64,000 bases of DNA from Brevibacterium antiquum CNRZ 918. GTDB lineage: Bacteria > Actinomycetota > Actinomycetes > Actinomycetales > Brevibacteriaceae. Position numbers and translations under genes: made by a program. This document shows, piece after piece, positions 24,401 through 32,689 of the stretch. The notes beneath the pieces are model-generated. The model made no database searches, was not told the DNA's origin, and worked only from the letters and a program-made list of their open reading frames with translations. Position 1 is the first letter of the stretch. Every line of letters begins with the position of its first letter. The stretch covers positions 372,001 to 436,000 of the forward strand of contig NZ_FXZD01000001.1 of the NCBI RefSeq assembly GCF_900169145.1. Direction: 5' to 3'.

Positions 24401-24436
24401 ACGGCCGCGGATGGCACACGAGCCACCCGCGGCCGT
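24401..24436 (+). terminator. Terminator after rpf
   Basis: A 15-base stem with one A-C mismatch (ACGGCCGCGGATGGC and GCCACCCGCGGCCGT), loop ACACGA, 52 bases after the stop codon. No T-run. Confidence 0.75.
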
Positions 24437-24936
24437 TGCCATTGGTGTTCCATGAATCTGATCTGCGCGATATGAGTTCGAGTAGTCGAACATGTGCGCT
24501 GTGTGGTCACTCTGCTGAGCCATATGTCTAACGCCGATAATATACATTATGTTAAGTAACGGCTTTTGCCACCCCTCCCGCCTCGACATTGTCCGAGCTT
24601 GATTCCATCAGCATCAGAATTCCCGTCGCAGTGGAAACAGCCCCTGACTCTCCTCTGTCGTGAGAGTTGTCGGCATCGTCCCGACCTGATCTTCTTCGTA
24701 GAGTCGCGCCTCTGGCTCACGCGCTGACCGTGCCGCGCGATCAGATTCCCGTGGCGGCTGGGTGAACATTTCGTGAGCCGATTGCAGAGTTTAACGAACG
24801 TTCACTACGACATGGCTGACCGGCCTCGTCTGCGCGATCCTCAGCCTCGTCTTCGCGGTTCGGGATAGGGACAAGGCCTTTGGTGCGCGAGAGTGTTCGC
24901 CAGCGGCATTGACAGCGACAGTCCCCGACACCCAGG
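24437..24936. other. Gene-free 500-bp stretch with an A/T-rich core
   Basis: No convincing gene on either strand. It holds an A/T-rich patch around 24531-24560 with the short palindrome ATAAT-ATAC-ATTAT (24537-24550), much lower in GC than its surroundings. Near 24800-24870 one frame could encode a single hydrophobic helix (GLVCAILSLVFAV) followed by charges, but it has no start codon, so it may be the scar of a lost membrane protein. Confidence 0.5.
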
Positions 24937-25560
24937 TCATCGGCCACCCCTGTGTGGCGGCAGCACAGCGTTGACAGCGGCTCCACGACCGGAGATGTTC
25001 AGCACTCGCTGAGCGCGTGAGGCGTGAGCACGTTCACCTGCACGGACACCCGGTTGCGGAGGTGCATAGCCCCCAGCCGATCCCAGTTGCACGATCAGCC
25101 TACCCAGACGCGTGTCGATGAACTCAGCGAGCTCATCATCGATCGGCCACTCATCGCCGGTGCCGACAGAGAGATCGGCAGCATGGAGGGCCAGTTCGAG
25201 GATGCGCATCTTCACGAGTTGGTGTCCGGATATCGGCCCGATCCGGTGGGGAACTTCGGCGTTGAGGTCACACTCCCCCGCTATCCTTCGGAAAGCCCGT
25301 TCATGCGTCCAGAAGGATTCAAGTCGATCCTCGCCGAGGTGGTTCTGCCCCCGTGTGGCCTCCACCTCAGCTGGTGGGGCCTGGGCAAGCAGTGTCTCGT
25401 ACCGCAGTCCTCCGCCGATGAGATGGTTGATCAGCTGCTCATTGCTCCACCCCTGACATCCGCTCGACGAGTCAAGATCCGCTCCAGAGACTCGTGACAG
25501 CGCGTTTGCCCAGCACACCTCTGCTCGGTCGAGATAGCTGTAGATGCACGGGAGATCCAT
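24937..25560 (-). CDS. MDMPI-type (DinB-like) maleylpyruvate isomerase N-terminal family protein
   Basis: A 207-residue protein of the actinobacterial TIGR03086/MDMPI-N group, four-helix-bundle proteins that often depend on mycothiol. ATG 25560 gives the family start (DLPCIYSYLDRAEVCWANAL); an in-frame extension upstream is unlikely. Visible family features are SGCQGWSNEQLINHLIGGG with a histidine metal ligand, and EHWAxH-like LELALHAADLSVG with another. The C-terminus ends RVLNISGRG, the typical final strand, then an unusual basic tail. The function is not known; the family includes thiol-dependent transferases. The low-GC surroundings suggest a recent rearrangement. Confidence 0.7.
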   Translation of the reverse strand: MDLPCIYSYLDRAEVCWANALSRVSGADLDSSSGCQGWSNEQLINHLIGGGLRYETLLAQAPPAEVEATRGQNHLGEDRLESFWTHERAFRRIAGECDLNAEVPHRIGPISGHQLVKMRILELALHAADLSVGTGDEWPIDDELAEFIDTRLGRLIVQLGSAGGYAPPQPGVRAGERAHASRAQRVLNISGRGAAVNAVLPPHRGGR

Positions 25561-25782
25561 TGTTCGAGTCGTCCTTGACGTTGATGATGTCCCCTTGACG
25601 ATACTCATCGAATTCGATGATGGTCAGCATTGAGAAGTCTGTTCTCGCCAGTCGGGAAGTCTCATCAATGATCTCCCATCGGGGCCCGTCTCGGGATACC
25701 TTACGAAGACAGGTGAGTCGGACCACAACGAGGTGGCTCGGTCGCTGTGAGGTATTCCAACAAGGAAGTGAGGAGCCTGGCT

Positions 25783-26529
25783 ATGATGATGGCAAGTGAA
25801 TCGGCCGACTATCTCGGTCTTGCAAATGCCCCGGTGCTCTGGATTCTGGCGCTGGCGGTCATGTGCGTGGTCGTGGTGCAGTCGCTGATCTACATGAGCG
25901 CTGTGAAGAAGAATGCGGAATCTGCCGGCATGAGCCAGAAGGAGGTCAGGACGGCCTTCCGCGCCGGTGGTGTTGCCGCTATAGGGCCGTCACTGTCCGT
26001 GGTTCTCGTCGCAATTGCACTGCTTCCGCTCTTCGGCACTCCCCCGGTGATCGTGCGTGTCGGACTCATCGGCTCTGCAGCCACCGAGGTCGCGTCGGCT
26101 TCGATTGCGGCAGGCACCATGGGAGCGAACCTCGGGGATGAGACCTTCACCCGCGGGGTATTCATCGTGTCGCTGATGGCCATGAGCCTCTCGGGTGCGG
26201 GGTGGATGATCTCCACACTGATCCTGACGCCGGTCTTCAAGCGCAGCACCAATAAGCTCGAGAAGGTCAATCCCGCTCTGATGTCCATCATTCCCGGCGC
26301 GGCCTTGCTTGCGGCGTTCGCAGCTCTGACCTTTCGGGAGATCCCCAAGTCCCCGACACACGTCATCGCCGTTCTCGTCTCTGCAGTGGTGATGTCGATC
26401 TGTCTCTTCCTCGCACACATTTTGAAGATGCCATGGCTGAAGGAATGGGGCCTGGGAATCTCCCTGCTGGGCGGACTCATCGCGGCCTACTTCGCCCACT
26501 ATGCCGGTCTCGGAATCCCGGAAGCCTGA
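25783..26529 (+). CDS. DUF5058 family integral membrane protein
   Basis: A 248-residue protein with about six to seven membrane helices and no assigned function. ATG 25783 follows GTGAGGAG; an upstream frame start at 25747 is less likely. Helices begin at VLWILALAVMCVVVVQSLIY. A polar motif LIGSAATEVASASI, then AAGTMGANLG, sits between helices and has a counterpart in the next gene (LIGNVANKLLPSAI, then AQGTLGVKPG). The pair therefore looks like two related halves of one transporter. It is followed 10 bases later by the partner, then by an M20 amidohydrolase and an amidase on the same strand. Confidence 0.8.
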   Translation: MMMASESADYLGLANAPVLWILALAVMCVVVVQSLIYMSAVKKNAESAGMSQKEVRTAFRAGGVAAIGPSLSVVLVAIALLPLFGTPPVIVRVGLIGSAATEVASASIAAGTMGANLGDETFTRGVFIVSLMAMSLSGAGWMISTLILTPVFKRSTNKLEKVNPALMSIIPGAALLAAFAALTFREIPKSPTHVIAVLVSAVVMSICLFLAHILKMPWLKEWGLGISLLGGLIAAYFAHYAGLGIPEA

Positions 26530-26539
26530 GGAGAAAACC

Positions 26540-27274
26540 ATGTCGAACATCATCACATCACCCTCACATGAGGCCTTCGAGCGAACCACGACGAAGTGGG
26601 GATCGATCACCCTGTTCATCGCGTTCCTCATCGCCACCTCGGTGCCCTTCTATCTTCTCTTCGTCGCTCAAGCCGACGTCGACTTCGGCGATATCCTCAA
26701 AGCCTTCCTCGCGGTCTTCGCCGTCTACGGCGTGTTCTACATCGTCGAGCCCCTGACCTACTTCCCGATCCTCGGTCCTGCCGGCATGTACCAGGCCTTT
26801 CTCATCGGCAACGTCGCCAACAAGCTCCTGCCCTCGGCGATCGTCGCCCAGGGCACGCTCGGAGTGAAACCTGGCACCAGGAAGGGAGAGTATGCGGCAA
26901 CGATGGCCATCTGCGGAGCAGCGCTGATCCATGTGGCGTCCATGGTCCTCTTCGTCGGTATCCTCGGCACCTGGCTCGTGGCGATCATTCCGGAACCGGT
27001 GACGCTGATCGCCAAGCTCTATATCCTGCCGGCGATCCTCGGAGGCGTCACGGTCCAGCTCATCGTTTCGCTCAAGCAAGTCAAGTCGAGCATCATTGCC
27101 CTCGGCCTTGCTGCCATGGTCATTCTCATCCTCATTCCACTGGTTCCCGTGCTTGCCCCAGGCGATGTGGCCATCGTGGTCCTACTGACAATCGTGATCA
27201 CCTGGTTCACTCGCAACAAGACCCTCACAGACACGAAGGGAACGGGCGGCGCCGACAGCGTCGGAATCAACTGA
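26540..27274 (+). CDS. Integral membrane partner of the DUF5058 protein
   Basis: A 244-residue protein with about six membrane helices, ATG behind GAGGAGAA. It carries the LIGNVANKLLPSAI plus GTLG motif that mirrors the DUF5058 neighbour. I cannot name a family with confidence. There is no ATP-binding gene and no periplasmic binding protein nearby, so a secondary transporter built from two different subunits is the simplest idea. A short hydrophilic tail (TLTDTKGTGGADSVG) ends the protein. Co-transcription with 25783-26529 and the downstream hydrolases is likely from the spacing. Confidence 0.75.
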   Translation: MSNIITSPSHEAFERTTTKWGSITLFIAFLIATSVPFYLLFVAQADVDFGDILKAFLAVFAVYGVFYIVEPLTYFPILGPAGMYQAFLIGNVANKLLPSAIVAQGTLGVKPGTRKGEYAATMAICGAALIHVASMVLFVGILGTWLVAIIPEPVTLIAKLYILPAILGGVTVQLIVSLKQVKSSIIALGLAAMVILILIPLVPVLAPGDVAIVVLLTIVITWFTRNKTLTDTKGTGGADSVGIN

Positions 27275-27340
27275 GGATCGGCTCACTCACCAGGTTCGCG
27301 TACCTGAGATCATCGAAGACACCCACCATGAAAGGACATC

Positions 27341-28573
27341 ATGTCGCTCAACACCACCCTCAGGGACGCCATCTCGGCCAACCTCGCTCAGACGGTTGCT
27401 GACTACAAGGACTTCCACCGCAGCCCTGAACTTTCCATGCAGGAGACCCAGACTGCCGCGACCATCGCCGCCAACCTCGAAGGGCTCGGACTTGAAGCTC
27501 AAACCTTCGGTGGAACCGGAGTCGTCGGCGTCATAGAAAACGGTCAAGGGCCAGTTGTGGCCTACCGTGCCGACATCGACGGTCTGCCGATTTCCGAAGA
27601 CACCGGCTACGACTACGCGTCGACCGCAGAGGGAACTCTCCCCGACGGAACGACATCGAAGGTGATGCACGGCTGCGGTCACGACACGCACATCACAGTC
27701 GGGCTCTACCTTGCCCGCTATCTGGTCGAGCACAAGGATCTGTGGTCGGGAACCGTGATCATGCTCTTCCAGCCGGGCGAGGAAACCGGCGCAGGAGCGC
27801 GAGCGATGCTCGATGACGGACTCTGGGATTCGATCGTCAAACCAGAGGTCATCTACGGCCAGCACGTGTGGCCCGGCAAGGCCGGACACATCTACGTGGC
27901 CAAGGGAACCGCGATGGCGATGTCCGACTGCCTCAAGGTCACGGTCAGGGGCAAACAGGCCCACGGTTCGCAGCCCGAGAGCTCAGTCGACCCGATCGTC
28001 CTCGGCGCCTATATGATCACTCGCCTCCAGAGCATCGTGTCGCGAGAGATCTCGGGTCGCGACATGGCCGTGGTCACCGTGGGGACATTCCACGGCGGAC
28101 TGAAGGAGAACATCATTCCAGACTCCGCCGAATTCAAACTCAATATCCGCACCTTCAACGAGGACGTCCGCGCCGTCGTCCTCGACCGCGTCGAACGGAT
28201 CATCGTGGCAGAGGCTGCGGCATCCGGAGCCCCAGAGCCCATCATCGAAGAGATGTACCGATTCCCGCGCTGTTACAACGATCCGGCAGCCACAGACCAG
28301 TTCCTCGACGTGCTCGAAGCCGAGCTCGGCGAGGACCAGGTTCACCTGGACCAAGCCGTGACGGGCAGCGAGGACTTCGGAGCCTTCGGCGACGACATCG
28401 ACGTGCCCTACGTCTACTGGTTCTTCGGAGGGTACTCCCCTGCCAAATTCGACGGTGAGGAACCACCTGCAGGAAATCACTCACCGTTCTTCGCCCCCGA
28501 CGATGTCGAAACCACTCTGGAGACCGGCATTCGCGCGGCGCTGACCGCCGTTCTCAGCACAGTCGGGAAGTGA
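27341..28573 (+). CDS. M20 family amidohydrolase (HipO/carboxypeptidase-like)
   Basis: A cytoplasmic zinc-dependent amidohydrolase, 410 residues. It belongs to the M20D group that cleaves N-acyl amino acids, hippurate, or indole-amino acid conjugates. The metal site is visible as RADIDGLPI, MHGCGHDTH and QPGEETGAGA (with the catalytic Glu), then the lid domain (GKQAHGSQPE) and the late ligand HSPFFAPDD. GAAAGGAC lies before the ATG. It follows the two membrane proteins by 66 bases and precedes the amidase by 4, so the four genes appear to be one unit for uptake and cleavage of an amide-linked substrate. Confidence 0.9.
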   Translation: MSLNTTLRDAISANLAQTVADYKDFHRSPELSMQETQTAATIAANLEGLGLEAQTFGGTGVVGVIENGQGPVVAYRADIDGLPISEDTGYDYASTAEGTLPDGTTSKVMHGCGHDTHITVGLYLARYLVEHKDLWSGTVIMLFQPGEETGAGARAMLDDGLWDSIVKPEVIYGQHVWPGKAGHIYVAKGTAMAMSDCLKVTVRGKQAHGSQPESSVDPIVLGAYMITRLQSIVSREISGRDMAVVTVGTFHGGLKENIIPDSAEFKLNIRTFNEDVRAVVLDRVERIIVAEAAASGAPEPIIEEMYRFPRCYNDPAATDQFLDVLEAELGEDQVHLDQAVTGSEDFGAFGDDIDVPYVYWFFGGYSPAKFDGEEPPAGNHSPFFAPDDVETTLETGIRAALTAVLSTVGK

Positions 28574-28577
28574 GACG

Positions 28578-30026
28578 ATGAGCGAGGAATTGCGCTGGCT
28601 GTCCACCCGTGAACTGGCAGCCAAGATCGCAGCGAAAGAGATCTCAGCCCGGGAGGCGCTCAACGATCACCTGTCCCGCATCGATTCCGTCAATCCGACC
28701 ATCAACGCGGTCGTCACCCGCGATGACGAAGCCGCACTCGTGCGAGCAGGCGCTGCGGACGAGGCGGTGGCAAGGGGAGAGCCCATCGGAGTGCTCCACG
28801 GAGTGCCGATGACCCACAAGGACACACATGACACCGCAGGCCTGCGCACCACCTGGGGCTCGCCCATCATGGCCGATCGTGTTCCGGACACCGACTCGCT
28901 GATCATCTCCCGTCTCAAAGCGGCCGGAGTCAACACGACGGGCAAGACGAATGTTCCGGAATTCGCAGCAGGCTCGCACACCTTCAACCCGGTCTTCGGC
29001 ACCACTGTCAATCCCTATGACACTTCCAAATCTGCCTCGGGCTCCTCCGGCGGGGTCGGCGCTGTCCTGGCCGCCGGGATCCAAGCCTCCGGAGATGGTT
29101 CGGACATGGGTGGGTCGCTGCGCTCCCCCGCGTCGTTCAACAATGTCGTGGGCTTCCGTCCGTCGAACGGGCGAATCCCGCATACTCTCCCCGGCAACCC
29201 GTTCACCTGGCTGGCGCAGAGCGGCTTTATGGCGCGGACAGTATCCGACGTGGCGCTGACGATGAGCGCGACGGCTGGACCAGAACGCGGTGGCCCGCGT
29301 TCGATAGGCGAACCTGGCAGCGTCTTCGATCTTCCCGAATTCAGTCTGGAAGCCGAGGCTGAGCCCGACCTGCACGGCGTCACGATCGGGTTCAGCCCAG
29401 ACCTGGACGGACTGCTTCCCGTTGAGAGCGAAGTGCATGAGATCGTGGCCGGCACGGCGAACGTCTTCTCCTCGCTCGGAGCGGGTGTCGTTGACACGAT
29501 CCCCCACCTCGGCGATGCCGATGAGGTCTTCAACGTCCGTCGCGCGCTTGACTTCCTCTACTCCTGGGGGCCTCTGCTCCAGAAGCACCCGGATCAGATC
29601 AAAGACTCCGTGGTCTGGAACATCGAGATGGGGCTCAAGCTCACAGGCGCCGAGGTGGCCTCCGCCGACCGTGCTCGTGCCCGTCTGCATGGAGAGATCG
29701 AGCGGTTCTTCGGGAAGCACGACCTCTTGGTGCTCACCACCTGCCAAGTGCTCCCGTTCGACGCGACGACCGAATATCCCACGGAGATCAACGGGGTCGG
29801 ACTCGAGAACTATCTCGATTGGATGCGAGCCCTGTGCCTGATCTCGGCCACAGGGTGTCCTGCGATCTCTGTGCCAGCTGGCTTCTCGAAGTCAGGACTG
29901 CCAGTGGGAGTTCAGCTCGTGGCAAAGCCGGGCGCAGACGTGGATCTGTTGCGCATGGCCCATGCCTTCGAAGCAGCGACGCAGGTCCATCGCCGCCATC
30001 CTCAGATCTCCGCGTCGATGCCCTGA
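28578..30026 (+). CDS. Amidase signature family enzyme
   Basis: A 482-residue amidase with the Ser-cis-Ser-Lys triad: Lys in VPMTHKDTHDTAG, the serines in SASGSSGGVGAVLA and in GSDMGGSLRSPA. It is related in fold to GatA, but no gatB or gatC is near and the length and C-terminus fit a free-standing amidase. It would release ammonia or an amine from a carboxamide. The ATG is 4 bases after the M20 stop. Its 3' end overlaps the convergent pterin dehydratase gene by 25 bases. Confidence 0.9.
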   Translation: MSEELRWLSTRELAAKIAAKEISAREALNDHLSRIDSVNPTINAVVTRDDEAALVRAGAADEAVARGEPIGVLHGVPMTHKDTHDTAGLRTTWGSPIMADRVPDTDSLIISRLKAAGVNTTGKTNVPEFAAGSHTFNPVFGTTVNPYDTSKSASGSSGGVGAVLAAGIQASGDGSDMGGSLRSPASFNNVVGFRPSNGRIPHTLPGNPFTWLAQSGFMARTVSDVALTMSATAGPERGGPRSIGEPGSVFDLPEFSLEAEAEPDLHGVTIGFSPDLDGLLPVESEVHEIVAGTANVFSSLGAGVVDTIPHLGDADEVFNVRRALDFLYSWGPLLQKHPDQIKDSVVWNIEMGLKLTGAEVASADRARARLHGEIERFFGKHDLLVLTTCQVLPFDATTEYPTEINGVGLENYLDWMRALCLISATGCPAISVPAGFSKSGLPVGVQLVAKPGADVDLLRMAHAFEAATQVHRRHPQISASMP

Positions 30027-30283
30027 TCCCCTGCGATCTGGGAGATCTCATTGGCCAAATCGATGTCCTTGTCCGTGATCGACCCGGCATCATGGCTGGT
30101 CAGAGAGATGTCCACGTGCGGGAACCGCAGGTCTACATCCGGGTGGTGGCCTGCGGCTTCCGCGGCGTCGGCGATCGCGTTGATGAACCTCACCCCGCTG
30201 ACGAAAGATCCCGTCAGGAATCGTGCGTGGAGTGCGTCGTCGGCCGATTGCCATTGCGTGAGTTCGTCGATTCGATCCTGCAT
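30002..30283 (-). CDS. 4a-hydroxytetrahydrobiopterin dehydratase (PCD/DCoH)
   Basis: A 93-residue single-domain protein with the PCD fold: FNAIADxAEAxxHHPDV-like FINAIADAAEAAGHHPDVD, then VDISLTSHDAGSITDKDIDLA. The catalytic histidines HHPD and the later SHD are present. PCD regenerates tetrahydropterin after aromatic hydroxylation; no hydroxylase is nearby, so it may act on another pterin or have the dimerisation role known for DCoH. ATG start. The 3' end runs into the end of the amidase gene on the other strand. Confidence 0.88.
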   Translation of the reverse strand: MQDRIDELTQWQSADDALHARFLTGSFVSGVRFINAIADAAEAAGHHPDVDLRFPHVDISLTSHDAGSITDKDIDLANEISQIAGDQGIDAEI

Positions 30284-30480
30284 GAAACCAGCTTCGCACT
30301 ATGGCTGCGAGGTGTCCATAGTCACAGCATCGACAAACACACCCAATCCGCTGGATCAGGTATGCCATGCCTCAGCATTGTTTGCCGAGCCTTCCCACAC
30401 TGGAACCATTCTAGAAAAGGTGTCAGGCTATTGGGCATGAGGACGGAACGAATCCGTCTCGTATCGCGAAGGAGAAACAT

Positions 30481-30996
30481 ATGCAGTTGAGCCCCGCTAT
30501 GCAGAAGGTCCTCGGCGAGCAGGTCACCCTCGAGCTCGAAGCGTCGATGGTCTACCTGCAACTGTCCATCCAGCTCGACGATCTGGACCTTCCCGGAATG
30601 ACACGCTGGATGCGTGCACAGTCCGAGGAGGAACAGGTCCACGCCGCGAAATTCATCCAGCACTGCCAGGATCGCGACTTCGCTCCTCAGATCGGTGACA
30701 TCGCTGCCCCGAAGGTCTCCGGCTCGCAGCCCGTCGACTACTTCAAGGCAGCCTTGGCCCACGAGGAGAAGGTCTCCGAGTCGATCCGCAATCTCTACCG
30801 CACCGCGCAGTCGGAAGGCGACCTCGACGTCCTGCCGCTCCTGCACTGGTTCATCGACGAGCAGGTCGAAGAGGAATCAACCATCTCCGAGATCATCGGT
30901 CGTCTGGAGCACGTTGGAGACAGCGGATCAGGACTGCTCCGGATCGATTCCGAGCTCGGATCACGTCACCCTGAGATCAAGCCTGACAGCGAGTGA
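30481..30996 (+). CDS. Ferritin
   Basis: A 171-residue non-heme bacterial ferritin that stores iron as a mineral in a 24-mer shell. A near-perfect AAGGAG site precedes the ATG. The four-helix-bundle ferroxidase ligands are visible: EQVTLELEASMVYLQ (Glu of helix A), MRAQSEEEQVHAAKF with the ExxH, and in helix C/D FIDEQVEEESTISE. The length and C-terminus match the FtnA/Ftn class rather than bacterioferritin. No DtxR/IdeR-like box is obvious within 120 bases upstream. A very strong bidirectional hairpin follows. Confidence 0.93.
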   Translation: MQLSPAMQKVLGEQVTLELEASMVYLQLSIQLDDLDLPGMTRWMRAQSEEEQVHAAKFIQHCQDRDFAPQIGDIAAPKVSGSQPVDYFKAALAHEEKVSESIRNLYRTAQSEGDLDVLPLLHWFIDEQVEEESTISEIIGRLEHVGDSGSGLLRIDSELGSRHPEIKPDSE

Positions 30997-31047
30997 TCGA
31001 CAGATCATGATCTCCGACCAGTGACCACCGGTCACAGTCGGACCCAC

Positions 31048-31088
31048 AGCGAGCGGCCGAACCCCACATAGGGGCTCGGCCGCTCGCT
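31048..31088. terminator. Bidirectional terminator between ferritin and AEC transporter
   Basis: AGCGAGCGGCCGA pairs perfectly with its complement at 31076-31088, and CCCC/GGGG extends the stem inward. It separates two convergent genes. Confidence 0.85.
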
Positions 31089-31111
31089 GCTCTCAGTACT
31101 CGACCGTCACC

Positions 31112-32047
31112 TCAGGCTCCGAGTGCAGCCTGGGAGACGAGCAAGACCACGGGAAGCGTCAGAAGCATGAGAATGGTCTGGACCGCGATGAGGGCCGCCA
31201 TCAGTTCCGAATTTCCACCCAACTGGCGCGCCATGACATAGCCGGAGCTTGCCGTGGCGATCGACTGGAAGATCATAGCGACCAGGGCAGGCGTGGTGGG
31301 CACCTCGAGCAGGATGAGGACGAGCAAGGTCAGCGCAGGCAGAACGATGAGCTTGGCGACGGTGGAATTGACCATTGCGGCGACATGGGCACGCAACGGA
31401 AACCGGCGCAGGCCCGCGCCGACGCACAGAAGTCCGATCGGCAGAGCCGCAGTCGCCAACGGAGACAGCACCGAGTCGAGGACACCCGGAACCTGAGCCC
31501 CAGTAAGATTGAACAGTCCCCCGGCAGCGCAGCCGACGACCAGCGGATTCGTCACGACCACACGAACAATCCCGACGACGGAACTGGGTCCGGTACGCAG
31601 AAATTCGAAACCGAGACTGGACGCGATGTTCACCGTGGGCACGAGGATCGCTGCCACGATGGCAGCTAGGGCGCTGCCTTCGGCACCGAACAAGCTGGCC
31701 GATATCGACAGCCCGATATACGTATTGAACCGGACCCCGCCCTGGAGTACAGAGGTGAAAGACGGCAGGTCACGTGCCACGTACCGGCGCAAGACGATTA
31801 TGAGGATCGAGACGACCGCTGTCGGAGCGATCAGGCCGATCGCCAGACGCCCGAGCGGAACATGTGCGACGCTGACATCTGCGACGGAGGAGAACAGCAG
31901 CACCGGCAGCAGCACGAAATAGGCGAGTTTTTCCGCTCCTGACCAGAATTCGGCATTGGTGAAACCTGGGAGTCGTTTGAGTGCGCTGCCCCCGAGGATC
32001 AGAGCAACGACGGGAACAAGGGCGAGGAGGACCGGAGTGAGACTCAC
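31112..32047 (-). CDS. AEC-family transporter
   Basis: An auxin-efflux-carrier family permease, 311 residues with about ten membrane helices in two five-helix halves. The start is a GTG. Landmarks are the N-terminal LVPVVALILGGSAL, the central PTVNIASSLGFEFL with its polar loop, the VTNPLVVGCAAGGLFNL segment, and TAALPIGLLCVGAGL. In bacteria the family exports or imports small carboxylates such as malate; the substrate is not predictable here. Its promoter region is shared with divergent hsp20 and includes the HspR operator. Confidence 0.85.
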   Translation of the reverse strand: MSLTPVLLALVPVVALILGGSALKRLPGFTNAEFWSGAEKLAYFVLLPVLLFSSVADVSVAHVPLGRLAIGLIAPTAVVSILIIVLRRYVARDLPSFTSVLQGGVRFNTYIGLSISASLFGAEGSALAAIVAAILVPTVNIASSLGFEFLRTGPSSVVGIVRVVVTNPLVVGCAAGGLFNLTGAQVPGVLDSVLSPLATAALPIGLLCVGAGLRRFPLRAHVAAMVNSTVAKLIVLPALTLLVLILLEVPTTPALVAMIFQSIATASSGYVMARQLGGNSELMAALIAVQTILMLLTLPVVLLVSQAALGA

Positions 32048-32085
32048 GAGACTGAGAATTTCATGAGATGGGAATCATTTCAAAG

Positions 32086-32104
32086 TTGAGTGTGTTTGAC
32101 TCAA
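32086..32104. promoter_or_regulatory. HAIR element (HspR operator)
   Basis: TTGAGT, seven bases, ACTCAA: the HAIR inverted repeat (consensus CTTGAGT-N7-ACTCAAG) bound by the heat-shock repressor HspR. It lies 27 bases before the hsp20 start and 39 bases before the AEC start, so it could control both. Confidence 0.88.
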
Positions 32105-32130
32105 TGTAACGACCTAGCGAAAGGAAGCTC

Positions 32131-32595
32131 ATGGCTACACGTTTTGACCCCATCCGTGACCTCGATCGATTCTTCTCGGAAGTGACTCGTACCCCGAACT
32201 CCACTTCGCTTCCCATGGATCTCTATCGCGACGGAGAGGTCTTCGTCGCACGCATCGACATGCCGGGTGTGGATCCGTCCAGCATCGATGTCGACGTTGA
32301 GGATCGCACGTTGACCGTGCGCGCTCAGCGACAGTCTGAGGTTGCGGACAAGGATGTGAAATGGCTGACCCGGGAACGTACGACCGGGACCTACGCACGC
32401 CAACTCACCCTGGGCAACAGGGTCGCACTCGACCGGATCCAGGCTGACTACCAGGACGGTGTGCTGTCGCTGACGATCCCCGTGGCAGAGGAAGCTCGGC
32501 CACGCAAGATCAACGTCTCACACTCCACCCCGACCAGAGTCACCGAGGTTGTCGAAACCTCCCCAGCGCAGGCTGAGGATCCGGCTGGCGCCTGA
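32131..32595 (+). CDS. Hsp20 / alpha-crystallin small heat-shock protein
   Basis: A 154-residue holdase chaperone that keeps unfolding proteins soluble. GAAAGGA precedes the ATG. The alpha-crystallin domain spans about residues 28-130: MDLYRDGEVFVARIDMPGVD, IDVDVEDRTLTVRAQR, and LGNRVALDRIQADYQDGVLS, ending in the LTIPV strand. The C-terminal tail lacks a clear IxI/V oligomerisation motif, though RKINVS may serve. The HAIR element directly upstream predicts repression by HspR and induction on heat shock. Confidence 0.93.
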   Translation: MATRFDPIRDLDRFFSEVTRTPNSTSLPMDLYRDGEVFVARIDMPGVDPSSIDVDVEDRTLTVRAQRQSEVADKDVKWLTRERTTGTYARQLTLGNRVALDRIQADYQDGVLSLTIPVAEEARPRKINVSHSTPTRVTEVVETSPAQAEDPAGA

Positions 32596-32614
32596 TCGAC
32601 AGACTCAAGCCTTG

Positions 32615-32648
32615 GAAGTGGGCCGCACCAGAGAGTGCGGCCCACTTC
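32615..32648. terminator. Terminator after hsp20
   Basis: A 13-bp perfect stem (GAAGTGGGCCGCA with TGCGGCCCACTTC), 8-base loop, followed by TTTTGG. It may also end the convergent methyltransferase transcript. Confidence 0.88.
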
Positions 32649-32689
32649 TTTTGGCTGGACGCGTGTGCGCTCTGGCGATCCGCGCTCTC

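Noticed and set aside
30284..30480. DtxR/IdeR iron box upstream of ferritin
   Set aside because: I looked for the TTAGGTTAG-type palindrome and found only scattered partial matches.
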